DNA of 7,880 bases. Source: Micavibrio aeruginosavorus. Lineage in GTDB: Bacteria; Pseudomonadota; Alphaproteobacteria; Micavibrionales; Micavibrionaceae. The DNA lies in NCBI GenBank assembly GCA_003240795.1, contig QFNK01000075.1:1-7880 (forward strand), written 5' to 3'. Positions 1 to 5,427 of the stretch are shown one piece after another (positions within the stretch are counted from its first letter, which is position 1; the number at the start of each line of letters is the position of its first letter). Below the pieces are notes generated by a model that saw only the letters and a list, made by a program, of their open reading frames with translations, did not search any database and was not told the origin of the DNA. Both the position numbers and the translations under genes were made by a program.

Positions 1-468
1 GAGGTGCGCCGTCAGTTCCGCGAGATCCCGGGCATCATGGAAGGCACGGCCAAGCCGGAATACGGCACGGCTGTCGACCTTCTGACGAAGGCGGCGATCA
101 AGGAAATGATCGTGCCGTCGCTTCTGCCGGTTCTGGCTCCTGCGGCTTTGTTCGGCATCGTGTACTGGATCGCGGGTCTTGAGTCTGCCCTGCAGGCGCT
201 GGGCGCGTTGCTCCTCGGCACGATCGTAACGGGCCTGTTCGTTGCCATCTCGATGACATCGGGCGGCGGCGCATGGGACAATGCGAAGAAGCTCCTCGAA
301 GAGCGCGGCATGAAAGGCACGGAAGCCCACAAGGCGGCCGTCACCGGCGACACGGTCGGCGACCCGTACAAGGACACGTCCGGCCCTGCGGTGAACCCGC
401 TGATCAAGATTGCCAACATCGTGGCCATCCTGTTGGTCGCCATTGTGGCCAAGCTGATCGCCGCTTAA
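1..468 (+). CDS. hppA: Membrane-bound proton-translocating pyrophosphatase, C-terminal part (5' end outside the window)
   Basis: This is the last 155 residues of an integral-membrane pyrophosphatase, which hydrolyses cytoplasmic PPi and pumps ions (usually H+) across the inner membrane. The frame is open from base 1 and runs to TAA at 466-468. The fragment opens with the family segment EVRRQFREIPGIMEG. It then carries GGGAWDNAKK at fragment residues 88-97 and GDTVGDPYKDTSGPAVNPLI at 116-135, conserved cytoplasmic loops that contribute Asp and Lys ligands to the Mg-PPi site. Three hydrophobic stretches (about 39-60, 65-86 and 134-154) fit the final membrane helices. The residues that separate K+-dependent from K+-independent enzymes lie further upstream and cannot be read, so H+ specificity is inferred. 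The ATG/GTG codons near base 4 are internal to the protein and are not the true start. A strong terminator follows 22 bases after the stop. Identification is very secure. Confidence 0.97.
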   Translation, partial: EVRRQFREIPGIMEGTAKPEYGTAVDLLTKAAIKEMIVPSLLPVLAPAALFGIVYWIAGLESALQALGALLLGTIVTGLFVAISMTSGGGAWDNAKKLLEERGMKGTEAHKAAVTGDTVGDPYKDTSGPAVNPLIKIANIVAILLVAIVAKLIAA

Positions 469-490
469 CGCGGTTCACAAATAAAATTCA

Positions 491-524
491 AAAAAGCCCT
501 GTGCAAACAGGGCTTTTTCTTTGT
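491..524 (+). terminator. Rho-independent terminator of hppA
   Basis: Positions 491-501 (AAAAAGCCCTG) pair perfectly with 508-518 across a six-base loop (TGCAAA). The stem runs into a T-rich tract ending near 522. The A-run on the left arm could make it work in both directions, but no minus-strand gene ends here. The methyltransferase start codons begin only a few bases after the T tract. Confidence 0.9.
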
Positions 525-536
525 ATGGGTATGGCG

Positions 537-1778
537 ATGACGCAGGTTCAACTTTCTATCACCGCGCTTGGCGCGGGCGGCGACGGTATCGCGCATGACG
601 CGGACGGGCAGCCCGTATTCGTGCCGCTTTCGGTCACGGGTGATGTTGTGCTTGCGGAAGTCGATGCGGAGCGCCGTGGAAAGATCACCGAAATTATCGA
701 AGCGTCACCGAACCGCACAGCGCCGCCATGCAGGCATTTCGGTATCTGCGGTGGCTGCGCGCTCCAGCATGTGAAGGATGACGCGTACCGCGCGTTTAAG
801 GTCGATGCGGTGACGCAGGTCTTGCAAAGGAACGGCATCACGCTGCCTGAAACAGTGGAAACAGTGTTTATTCCTGCTAGAACGCGCCGCCGCGCAAATT
901 TCGCCGCACGGGTGGTGAAGGGGCGCGTCATCATCGGTTTTCACGAGCGCAAGTCAGCGAATGTGCGCGATGTTCCTGATTGCCTTCTGATTACCGAGGA
1001 CGTCAGACACATCATGGAGGGGATCAGGCCTTACCTTCGCGATATTGCGGGTGCAGGCGGGCGCATGGATGTTCTGGTGCAATGCGCCGACGGGCAGGCG
1101 GAGGTCGGCCTGACCGGAAAGATTGCACCGGGATGGGAGGCGCAGCAGGCGCTCTCTGACGCGCTGCGCACCCTCGATCTGTCGCGCATATCGATACGTG
1201 CCCGTGATTACGAAGCGTATGAAATCCTGCTTGAGGCGAAAGGTTTTTACAAAAGCTTCGGCGGGCTTCGCGCGAAACTTGCGCCGGGCGCATTTTTGCA
1301 GCCGAGTGCGGAAGGCGAGCGGGCCCTTTCAGATATCGTCATCCGCGGTGCGGGTGACGCGCGGCGCATCGCCGATTTGTTCTGCGGCAACGGAACCTTT
1401 ACGGGACCATTGCTTGACGGGCGTGAAGTGACGGCCGCGGATTTTGCGCCCGATGCGATTGCGGCGTTAAGGGAGGCTGGTGCGAATGCGCATCTTCGCA
1501 ACCTGTTCAAAAACCCGCTTGATCCGTTCGAGCTGGAAGACCGGGATTGCGTGATCCTTGACCCGCCGCGTGCGGGGGCGCAGGCGCAGGTAGAAATGCT
1601 TGGCAAGACGAAAGTTCCGCATATCGTTTACGTGTCCTGCAACCCGCAAAGCTTTGCACGGGACGCGGTCATATTGCGGGATGGCGGATACACGCTGTCG
1701 GCATTAACCATTGTCGATCAGTTCATATGGTCGGCGCATACTGAAATTATCGGTATTTTCGATCGTTCGTTGACATAG
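537..1778 (+). CDS. Class I SAM-dependent RNA 5-methyluridine methyltransferase (TrmA/RlmC/RlmD family)
   Basis: This protein of about 413 residues is predicted to methylate C5 of a uridine in rRNA or tRNA using S-adenosylmethionine. Residues 1-60 look like a TRAM-type RNA-binding domain (ITALGAGGDGIAHD). Four cysteines fit the family's [4Fe-4S] site: C65, C71 and C74 in CRHFGICGGC, plus C149 in VPDCLL. The catalytic domain has the SAM loop DLFCGNGTF (from D280), DPPRAGA (from D342), the nucleophile C368 in VSCNPQSF and the base-like E403 in AHTE near the end. All key residues are intact. Which uridine is modified (23S U747, U1939 or tRNA U54) cannot be told from motifs. In-frame ATGs lie at 525, 531 and 537. 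I chose 537 because homologues usually begin just before this hydrophobic strand, but no start has a good Shine-Dalgarno sequence. The frame stays open further upstream, through the hppA 3' end and the terminator, but that extension is not plausible protein. Confidence 0.93.
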   Translation: MTQVQLSITALGAGGDGIAHDADGQPVFVPLSVTGDVVLAEVDAERRGKITEIIEASPNRTAPPCRHFGICGGCALQHVKDDAYRAFKVDAVTQVLQRNGITLPETVETVFIPARTRRRANFAARVVKGRVIIGFHERKSANVRDVPDCLLITEDVRHIMEGIRPYLRDIAGAGGRMDVLVQCADGQAEVGLTGKIAPGWEAQQALSDALRTLDLSRISIRARDYEAYEILLEAKGFYKSFGGLRAKLAPGAFLQPSAEGERALSDIVIRGAGDARRIADLFCGNGTFTGPLLDGREVTAADFAPDAIAALREAGANAHLRNLFKNPLDPFELEDRDCVILDPPRAGAQAQVEMLGKTKVPHIVYVSCNPQSFARDAVILRDGGYTLSALTIVDQFIWSAHTEIIGIFDRSLT

Positions 1779-1804
1779 GTTTATGTTGGTGGTTGGTTGT
1801 GGGA

Positions 1805-2227
1805 ATGAAGTACGATTTTATGAGTTCCTGCAGCACTGTGCCGCTTCCCGAACAGGCAGCATTCCTGCGTGCCACCCGTAATGTCAAAGCTATCCTCCGA
1901 TTGCGCGATGCGTCCGATACATTGAATTTCCTTCAGGGGGATTACGCGCATGAATTGGGATCGTCTATAATATCAAGTCATTCGAACATGCACCGCGTTG
2001 ACCGCGAGATATTTTCCGGTTTTGTCGGTGCGACGCTTGAGGAAATAAGGCTTGAGCAGGAACGAATGTTTTACAACGCACAAAAACGCGGGAAGCCTGC
2101 CGATATTCCGGCGGCGACGAAACGCATATGCGCGTGTTTTCAAGAGGCCGCGCCCCTGATGGTCCTTGCCGCAGTGTCACTGCGCGACCGGGTCATCAGG
2201 CCGGAGAGTTTGAAACACGCACTATAG
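1805..2227 (+). CDS. Hypothetical protein, about 140 residues, not recognised
   Basis: I do not recognise a family. The frame can begin at TTG 1793, GTG 1799, ATG 1805 or ATG 1820. I chose ATG 1805 (MKYDFMSSC), although none has a strong ribosome-binding site. The product looks soluble and mostly helical, with no signal peptide or convincing membrane segment. An N-terminal part (about residues 15-45) is rich in Arg, Leu and Ala. A charged middle (EEIRLEQERMFYNAQKRGK) could form a long amphipathic helix, and a short hydrophobic patch (APLMVLAAVSLRD) lies near the C-terminus. Three cysteines are present (SSCSTV and ICACF) without an obvious metal-site spacing. It starts 26 bases after the methyltransferase stop on the same strand, so it is probably co-transcribed with it. 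Its stop lies five bases from the stop of convergent bamE. It could be a lineage-specific gene. Reading-frame length, position and protein-like composition support it as real, moderately. Confidence 0.6.
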   Translation: MKYDFMSSCSTVPLPEQAAFLRATRNVKAILRLRDASDTLNFLQGDYAHELGSSIISSHSNMHRVDREIFSGFVGATLEEIRLEQERMFYNAQKRGKPADIPAATKRICACFQEAAPLMVLAAVSLRDRVIRPESLKHAL

Positions 2228-2232
2228 GACGG

Positions 2233-2709
2233 CTACAGGTTGCCGCCGGCAGTGTCCGCGGCGCTGCCCTTTTTGTTGCTGTTGAAGCGGCCCACATTCC
2301 CGAGAAGTTGTTCGACCACGCCGATTTCGTTTCCTGTTGTCGGTGTCTTGCGGCGGACGCGGGGGACGTTGATCTGGTCTGCATCGACATTATCGACGGT
2401 CTCCACCACGCCTTCGGGGTCAAAGGCGACGACGATGACTTTCTTGTCCACGACCTTGGGATCGAAAATTCCGGTTTTCTCGGTTTTCTGGCCGATATAG
2501 TACCAGACATTCTCGTCAAACGGCGCCTGCGTCGTTGGAGAGCCGAGGGATTTCAGGACGTTGGTGCGTGTGCTGACACCAGGCACGATTTCGGCGAGGC
2601 GGTAGTCTTCCACGATGTTTCCGCGTGTTGCCTGAGTCGGCGTGCAGCCTGTACCCGCAAGGGCGGCGCAAAGGGCGAGGGCGCAAATTCCAAAAGCCGG
2701 TCTGTTCAT
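2233..2709 (-). CDS. bamE: Outer membrane protein assembly factor BamE (SmpA/OmlA domain lipoprotein)
   Basis: A predicted 158-residue lipoprotein of the BAM complex, which folds and inserts beta-barrel proteins into the outer membrane. BamE binds BamD and stabilises the complex. The N-terminus has Arg-3, a hydrophobic stretch to about residue 18 and a candidate lipidated cysteine at C22 (ALAGTGC). The -3 residue there is Gly rather than the usual Leu, so the lipobox is weak. From about 30 to 105 the SmpA/OmlA fold is clear: RGN, then LAEIVPGVSTRTNVLKSLGS, then the tryptophan-tyrosine strand NVWYYIGQ, and finally VIVVAFDPEGVVETV. The last 50 residues are polar and low in complexity and lie outside the conserved domain. 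The gene diverges from the CBP3-like/yceD unit, a common alphaproteobacterial arrangement. Family assignment is secure; lipidation is inferred. Confidence 0.93.
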   Translation of the reverse strand: MNRPAFGICALALCAALAGTGCTPTQATRGNIVEDYRLAEIVPGVSTRTNVLKSLGSPTTQAPFDENVWYYIGQKTEKTGIFDPKVVDKKVIVVAFDPEGVVETVDNVDADQINVPRVRRKTPTTGNEIGVVEQLLGNVGRFNSNKKGSAADTAGGNL

Positions 2710-2710
2710 A

Positions 2711-2740
2711 TTGTGTTAATCCCGTTTTTTCCTATATATG
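2711..2740 (+). promoter_or_regulatory. Candidate promoter for the CBP3-like/yceD unit
   Basis: TTGTGT at 2711-2716 and TATATA at 2733-2738 are spaced by 16 bases (TATATG at 2735-2740 gives 18). The start of transcription would be near 2745, about 30 bases before the gene. It overlaps the candidate bamE promoter on the other strand, so the two directions could compete. The -35 match is poor. The 65-base gap between divergent genes must hold promoters, but the exact boxes are uncertain. Confidence 0.3.
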
Positions 2741-2768
2741 TCATAGAGAATAAGAAGATGTTTGTGAA
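2740..2768 (-). promoter_or_regulatory. Candidate bamE promoter
   Basis: On the minus strand, TTCACA (complement of 2763-2768) and TATGAC (complement of 2740-2745) are separated by 17 bases. Transcription would start near 2733, about 24 bases before the bamE ATG. The boxes match the sigma70 consensus 5/6 and 4/6. The gap is AT-rich and chance matches are easy, so confidence is low. Confidence 0.35.
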
Positions 2769-2774
2769 GAATTT

Positions 2775-3344
2775 ATGATGATTTTTGCTTGGCTTGAAAA
2801 ACGTAAGGCGCGCAAGGCCGCCGCCGCAGGATTGTACCAGTCGATTGTGGCGCAGTCCAGAAACCCTGTTTTTTTTACCCGTATGGGGGTGCCGGACACG
2901 ATGGACGGGCGTTTCGACCTGCTGACGCTCCATGCTTCGCTGGTTCTGATGCGCCTACGGACTTTGGGTAGCGATGGCGCCAAACTCTCGCAGGCGGTGT
3001 TCGATCAGTTGCTTTTGTCGCTTGAAGAGGCGCTGCGCGAGGCGGGTATCGGTGACGTCGGCGTGCCCAAGCATATGCGTAAAATGGTCAAGGCCTTCAA
3101 CGGGCGTGTCCATGCGTATGAAGCCGCGCTCGCGCAAGGCGGAGATGCGGTCGTTTCTTCCCTTGTACGCAATGTTTACCGCGGCAGCGATTCTGGCCCG
3201 GCGTCGCATGAACTGGCGGCGTACACCGTCGCCATGCATGACGCGGTCGGCAGGCAGGCGCTTGAGGAATTTGCGGAGGGGCGCATTGCGTTTCCGGCCG
3301 CGGAGCAATTTTCAGCAGAGGTGTATCATGCCCAAGCAGTATAA
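2775..3344 (+). CDS. Ubiquinol-cytochrome c chaperone family protein (CBP3-like)
   Basis: A 189-residue protein of the family that includes mitochondrial Cbp3. In yeast, Cbp3 sits with Cbp6 near the mitoribosome exit tunnel and receives new cytochrome b for assembly of the bc1 complex. A similar assembly role in this bacterium is inferred from the family. The diagnostic core is VPDTMDGRFDLLTLHASLVL (39-58), followed by VFDQLLLSLEEALREAGIGD (75-94) and then MRKMVKAFNGRVHAYEAAL (101-119). The N-terminal segment is basic (LEKRKARKAAAAG) with no signal peptide, so it should act in the cytoplasm or at the membrane's inner face. ATGs at 2775 and 2778 are alternatives. A weak GTGAAG at 2764-2769 favours the second by spacing (8 bases against 5). 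Its last 17 bases overlap the yceD start, which implies translational coupling. Confidence 0.9.
   Translation: MMIFAWLEKRKARKAAAAGLYQSIVAQSRNPVFFTRMGVPDTMDGRFDLLTLHASLVLMRLRTLGSDGAKLSQAVFDQLLLSLEEALREAGIGDVGVPKHMRKMVKAFNGRVHAYEAALAQGGDAVVSSLVRNVYRGSDSGPASHELAAYTVAMHDAVGRQALEEFAEGRIAFPAAEQFSAEVYHAQAV
3317..3321 (+). promoter_or_regulatory. Ribosome-binding site that fixes the yceD start
   Basis: AGAGG lies six bases before ATG 3328, inside the end of the preceding gene. It supports this start over the much longer open frame upstream, which is the out-of-frame reading of the chaperone gene. Confidence 0.7.
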
Positions 3345-3921
3345 GTCCGGGCCGGCCGAATGGTCGTTCCTGGTAGAGGTCGACAAAAATGATTCAACGG
3401 CCAAGAGCATTACGTTCGAAGCGGACGCGGATGAGCGTGCCGACCTCGCGCGGCGGCTGGGCATTGTATCCGTTGAGCGCGCGGCGGCGACCGTGACCCT
3501 CCAGCGGGTCGGCGGCGGCATCGTCCATGCGATAGGATTCGTGCGCGCCGATGTGACGCAGAGCTGTGTCGTGACGCTTGCGCCCGTGCCGGACCATGTC
3601 GAAGAAGAGTTCGAGGGGTGGTTCGGTGATAAGACCAATGCCGTGTCCTTCGTCCGCGCCCGTCAGGAGCGCGAGGCCAAAAAAGGTCATATAGAAGCGG
3701 AAATCCTGGAAGAGAGCATTGATCCGGAGCCGATCGTCAACGGCAAGGTCGATGTGGGCGAACTGGCGACGCAATTCCTGTCGTTGGGCCTGAATCCTTA
3801 TCCTCATGCGGAGGGCGTGGTTCATAGCGTAACGGACGAAGACGCCCCCAAGGACGAAGACGGGGCAAACCTTCGCCGCAACCCGTTCGAGGCGCTCAAG
3901 GACTGGAAGGAAAAACGATAA
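3328..3921 (+). CDS. yceD: DUF177/YceD family protein (23S rRNA accumulation protein)
   Basis: A 197-residue protein of the YceD (DUF177, COG1399) family. In E. coli and plants, members are needed for normal 23S rRNA levels, and their genes often sit beside rpmF, as here. Two family blocks are visible. One is the central DVTQSCVVTLAPVPDHVEEE (75-94), built around C80, where many homologues have a cysteine pair. The other is EPIVNGKVDVGELATQFLSL (134-153), followed by GLNPYPHAEG. The acidic linker DEDAPKDEDG (170-179) and the ending NPFEALKDWK (185-194) resemble alphaproteobacterial versions. No signal peptide or membrane segment is present, so it is cytoplasmic. It is translated from within the end of the CBP3-like gene. 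The stop codon lies in the left arm of a candidate terminator, separating it from rpmF. Confidence 0.9.
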   Translation: MPKQYKSGPAEWSFLVEVDKNDSTAKSITFEADADERADLARRLGIVSVERAAATVTLQRVGGGIVHAIGFVRADVTQSCVVTLAPVPDHVEEEFEGWFGDKTNAVSFVRARQEREAKKGHIEAEILEESIDPEPIVNGKVDVGELATQFLSLGLNPYPHAEGVVHSVTDEDAPKDEDGANLRRNPFEALKDWKEKR

Positions 3922-3956
3922 CCCGATGTAATTGTTCGGTTATTTATCGTTTTTTG
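3911..3956 (+). terminator. Candidate terminator after yceD
   Basis: AAAAACGATAA (3911-3921, ending on the yceD stop) is exactly complementary to TTATCGTTTTT at 3944-3954. Inside, CCGA (3923-3926) can pair with TCGG. The hairpin ends in a T run. The stem is AT-rich and internally interrupted, so termination may be partial and some transcripts may continue into rpmF. Confidence 0.55.
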
Positions 3957-4042
3957 GCTAATTCGGGTTGGTTTTGCTGTAAATTCTCCGCGTGACCATC
4001 CTGCTGCCGCCCGAAAGGGAGGCCGCGAAATTCATCTTTTCC
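3957..4042 (+). other. Intergenic leader region with a GNRA-loop hairpin
   Basis: No gene is convincing here. Bases 4006-4023 can fold into a GC-rich hairpin: GCC-G-CCC, then the tetraloop GAAA, then GGG-A-GGC, with one G/A mismatch. It lies upstream of the candidate rpmF promoter, so it would be transcribed only in read-through from yceD or from an unseen promoter further left. It lacks a T tract and is not a terminator. No function can be assigned. Confidence 0.35.
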
Positions 4043-4071
4043 TTGCGCCTGTGCCGGAATTTATGTATCAC
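4043..4071 (+). promoter_or_regulatory. Candidate rpmF promoter
   Basis: TTGCGC (4043-4048) and TATCAC (4066-4071) are separated by 17 bases. Transcription would start near 4078, giving a short leader of about 27 bases that contains the AAGGA ribosome-binding site. The spacing and the CTTG start fit alphaproteobacterial housekeeping promoters, but both boxes are imperfect. Confidence 0.45.
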
Positions 4072-4104
4072 AAGCCCCGAGATTCAAATTAAGGAACTAA
4101 GACA

Positions 4105-4284
4105 ATGGCTGTACCTAAGAGAAAAACGAGCAAATCCAAGCGCAACATGCGCCGTTCGCACCACGCGCTGACCGCGACCAACTGGGTCGAGGACACGAGC
4201 ACGGGCGAACCTGTTCGCCGTCACCACGTCGACCTGAAAACCGGCACGTACAAAGGCCGTCAGGTTGTGGAAGCACGCGACTAA
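4105..4284 (+). CDS. rpmF: 50S ribosomal protein L32
   Basis: A 59-residue basic protein starting MAVPKRKTSKSKRNMRRSHH and ending KGRQVVEARD, with the family elements in order: the MAVPK start, the RNMRRSHHAL helix and the HHVDLKTGTYKGRQV tail. L32 is a component of the large ribosomal subunit, bound to 23S rRNA near the peptidyl-transferase region. There are no cysteines, so this is the zinc-free form, as in E. coli. The start is fixed by AAGGA at 4091-4095, nine bases upstream. Position between yceD and plsX matches the classical order. A strong terminator follows 16 bases after the stop, and a candidate promoter precedes the gene, so it can be expressed as a short single-gene transcript. 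Confidence 0.98.
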   Translation: MAVPKRKTSKSKRNMRRSHHALTATNWVEDTSTGEPVRRHHVDLKTGTYKGRQVVEARD

Positions 4285-4300
4285 TTGACAAAGACTTATC

Positions 4301-4352
4301 AAACTGCGAGTTTTGGTTAATCTTGTTTGACCGGAACTCGCAGTTTTTATTT
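4301..4352 (+). terminator. Strong rho-independent terminator after rpmF
   Basis: AAACTGCGAGTT (4301-4312) pairs perfectly with 4335-4346. The stem can extend inside through GGTTAA (4315-4320) with TTGACC (4327-4332), leaving a small loop. A T-rich run (4344-4353) follows. The plsX ATG lies only ten bases beyond the T run, so this structure either blocks or controls entry into plsX. Confidence 0.88.
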
Positions 4353-4353
4353 T
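4327..4353 (+). promoter_or_regulatory. Possible plsX promoter embedded in the rpmF terminator
   Basis: TTGACC (4327-4332) is followed after 15 bases by TATTTT (4348-4353), or after 17 by TTTTAC. A start of transcription here would fall at or next to the plsX ATG (4363), giving a leaderless mRNA. This would fit the absence of a Shine-Dalgarno sequence before plsX. The -10 matches are weak and the spacing is short. A perfect TTGACA at 4285-4290 has no -10 box at a usable distance. Confidence 0.25.
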
Positions 4354-4362
4354 ACCCATCCC

Positions 4363-5427
4363 ATGACATATAGCCAGACGATTGCCCTCGATGCGATGGG
4401 CGGAGACTACGGGCCCGAAATTATCATTCCGGGCGCGGCGGCGGCGCTTTTAAAAATTCCCGGCACGCAATTCCTGTTTTTCGGTGACGAGGCGAAGATT
4501 GCGCCTGTCCTCGCACAGCATGCGGCGCTGAAGGCCGTGAGCCAGATCGTTCATACCGACAAGAAAATCTCCGGCAGCGACAAGCCTTCCACGGCGATCC
4601 GCAACAGCAAGGATTCGTCCATGCGTCTTGCGATCGAGGCGGTCAAGGACGGGCGGGCGCATTCCGTTGTGTCGGCGGGCAATACGGGCGCGCTGATGGC
4701 TTTGTCCAAGATGATCCTGAAAACGCTTCCCGGTATCGAGCGTCCGGCGATTGCAAGCGTTTTTCCATCGGTAAAAGGATCGACCGTTATGCTCGATCTC
4801 GGCGCGAATTTGGAATGCGATGCGGATGTCCTGGTGCAGTTTGCCTTGCTCGGCGCCGTTTATGCGCGCGTGGTCATGAACATTGAAAATCCGACTGTCG
4901 GGCTTTTGAATGTCGGTACGGAAGACATGAAGGGGCACGAGGAAGTACGCGCCGCCGCGGCCATTTTATCGCAGATGAAATTCTGCGGACATTATCATGG
5001 CTTCGTCGAAGGCAATGATATCACCAAGGGTACGGTCAATGTCGTCGTAACGGACGGATTTACAGGCAACGTCGCCCTAAAAACCGCAGAAGGCGTAGGC
5101 AAATTTACATCGCAGATACTGAAAGAGGCGTTTAAATCCTCGCCTCTGGCGATGGTGGGATATCTTCTTTCCGCCGGAGCGATGGCAAAGGTCAAGGCGA
5201 GGCTCAACCCGTCCAAATATAACGGCGGCATGTTCCTGGGGCTCGACGGCGTTGCGGTGAAGAGCCACGGCAGCAGCGATGTCGAGGGGACGGAGAACGC
5301 GATCCTCGTCGCCGCAAATCTTGTCCATAACGGATTTAACAAGCGCGTCGCCGCCGAGGTCGCGCAGGCGGGGCTTGCCGGCAAGACCGCACAAACACCA
5401 GACAACGGGGCATCAGCCGCACAATGA
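4363..5427 (+). CDS. plsX: Phosphate acyltransferase PlsX
   Basis: A 354-residue peripheral-membrane enzyme that converts acyl-ACP and phosphate into acyl-phosphate, the donor used by PlsY to acylate glycerol-3-phosphate in phospholipid synthesis. Family signatures are intact: DAMGGDYGP at 10-18, SDKPSTAIRNSKDSSM at 72-87, SAGNTGALMA at 104-113, DLGAN at 145-149, LLNVGTEDMKG at 181-191 and VVTDGFTGNVALK further on. Length is typical. The C-terminal 15 or so residues (about KTAQTPDNGASAAQ) are a poorly conserved tail. ATG 4363 gives the normal start MTYSQTIALDAMGGD; an in-frame TTG at 4327 lies in the terminator stem and is not credible. No Shine-Dalgarno sequence is visible. The gene overlaps fabH by four bases (ATGA), the usual coupling of the pair. 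Confidence 0.97.
   Translation: MTYSQTIALDAMGGDYGPEIIIPGAAAALLKIPGTQFLFFGDEAKIAPVLAQHAALKAVSQIVHTDKKISGSDKPSTAIRNSKDSSMRLAIEAVKDGRAHSVVSAGNTGALMALSKMILKTLPGIERPAIASVFPSVKGSTVMLDLGANLECDADVLVQFALLGAVYARVVMNIENPTVGLLNVGTEDMKGHEEVRAAAAILSQMKFCGHYHGFVEGNDITKGTVNVVVTDGFTGNVALKTAEGVGKFTSQILKEAFKSSPLAMVGYLLSAGAMAKVKARLNPSKYNGGMFLGLDGVAVKSHGSSDVEGTENAILVAANLVHNGFNKRVAAEVAQAGLAGKTAQTPDNGASAAQ

Noticed and set aside
273..536. Upstream extension of the methyltransferase frame through the end of hppA
   Set aside because: The translated extension is Arg/Gly/His-rich shadow sequence of hppA and the terminator; the family N-terminus begins at about 537.
2128..2778. 216-codon + strand frame antisense to bamE
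   Set aside because: It overlaps almost all of bamE, which has clear domain motifs on the other strand; the product resembles no family and arises from codon bias.
2974..3327. Long frame upstream of yceD on the + strand
   Set aside because: It is the out-of-frame reading of the CBP3-like gene, Arg-rich and without motifs; the ribosome-binding site points to 3328.
3992..4172. Small GTG-started frame of 59 codons overlapping the start of rpmF
   Set aside because: It has no ribosome-binding site, crosses the promoter candidate and reads rpmF in the wrong frame.
4285..4290. Perfect TTGACA after the rpmF stop as a plsX promoter
   Set aside because: No -10-like sequence lies 15-19 bases downstream; the region there is the terminator stem.
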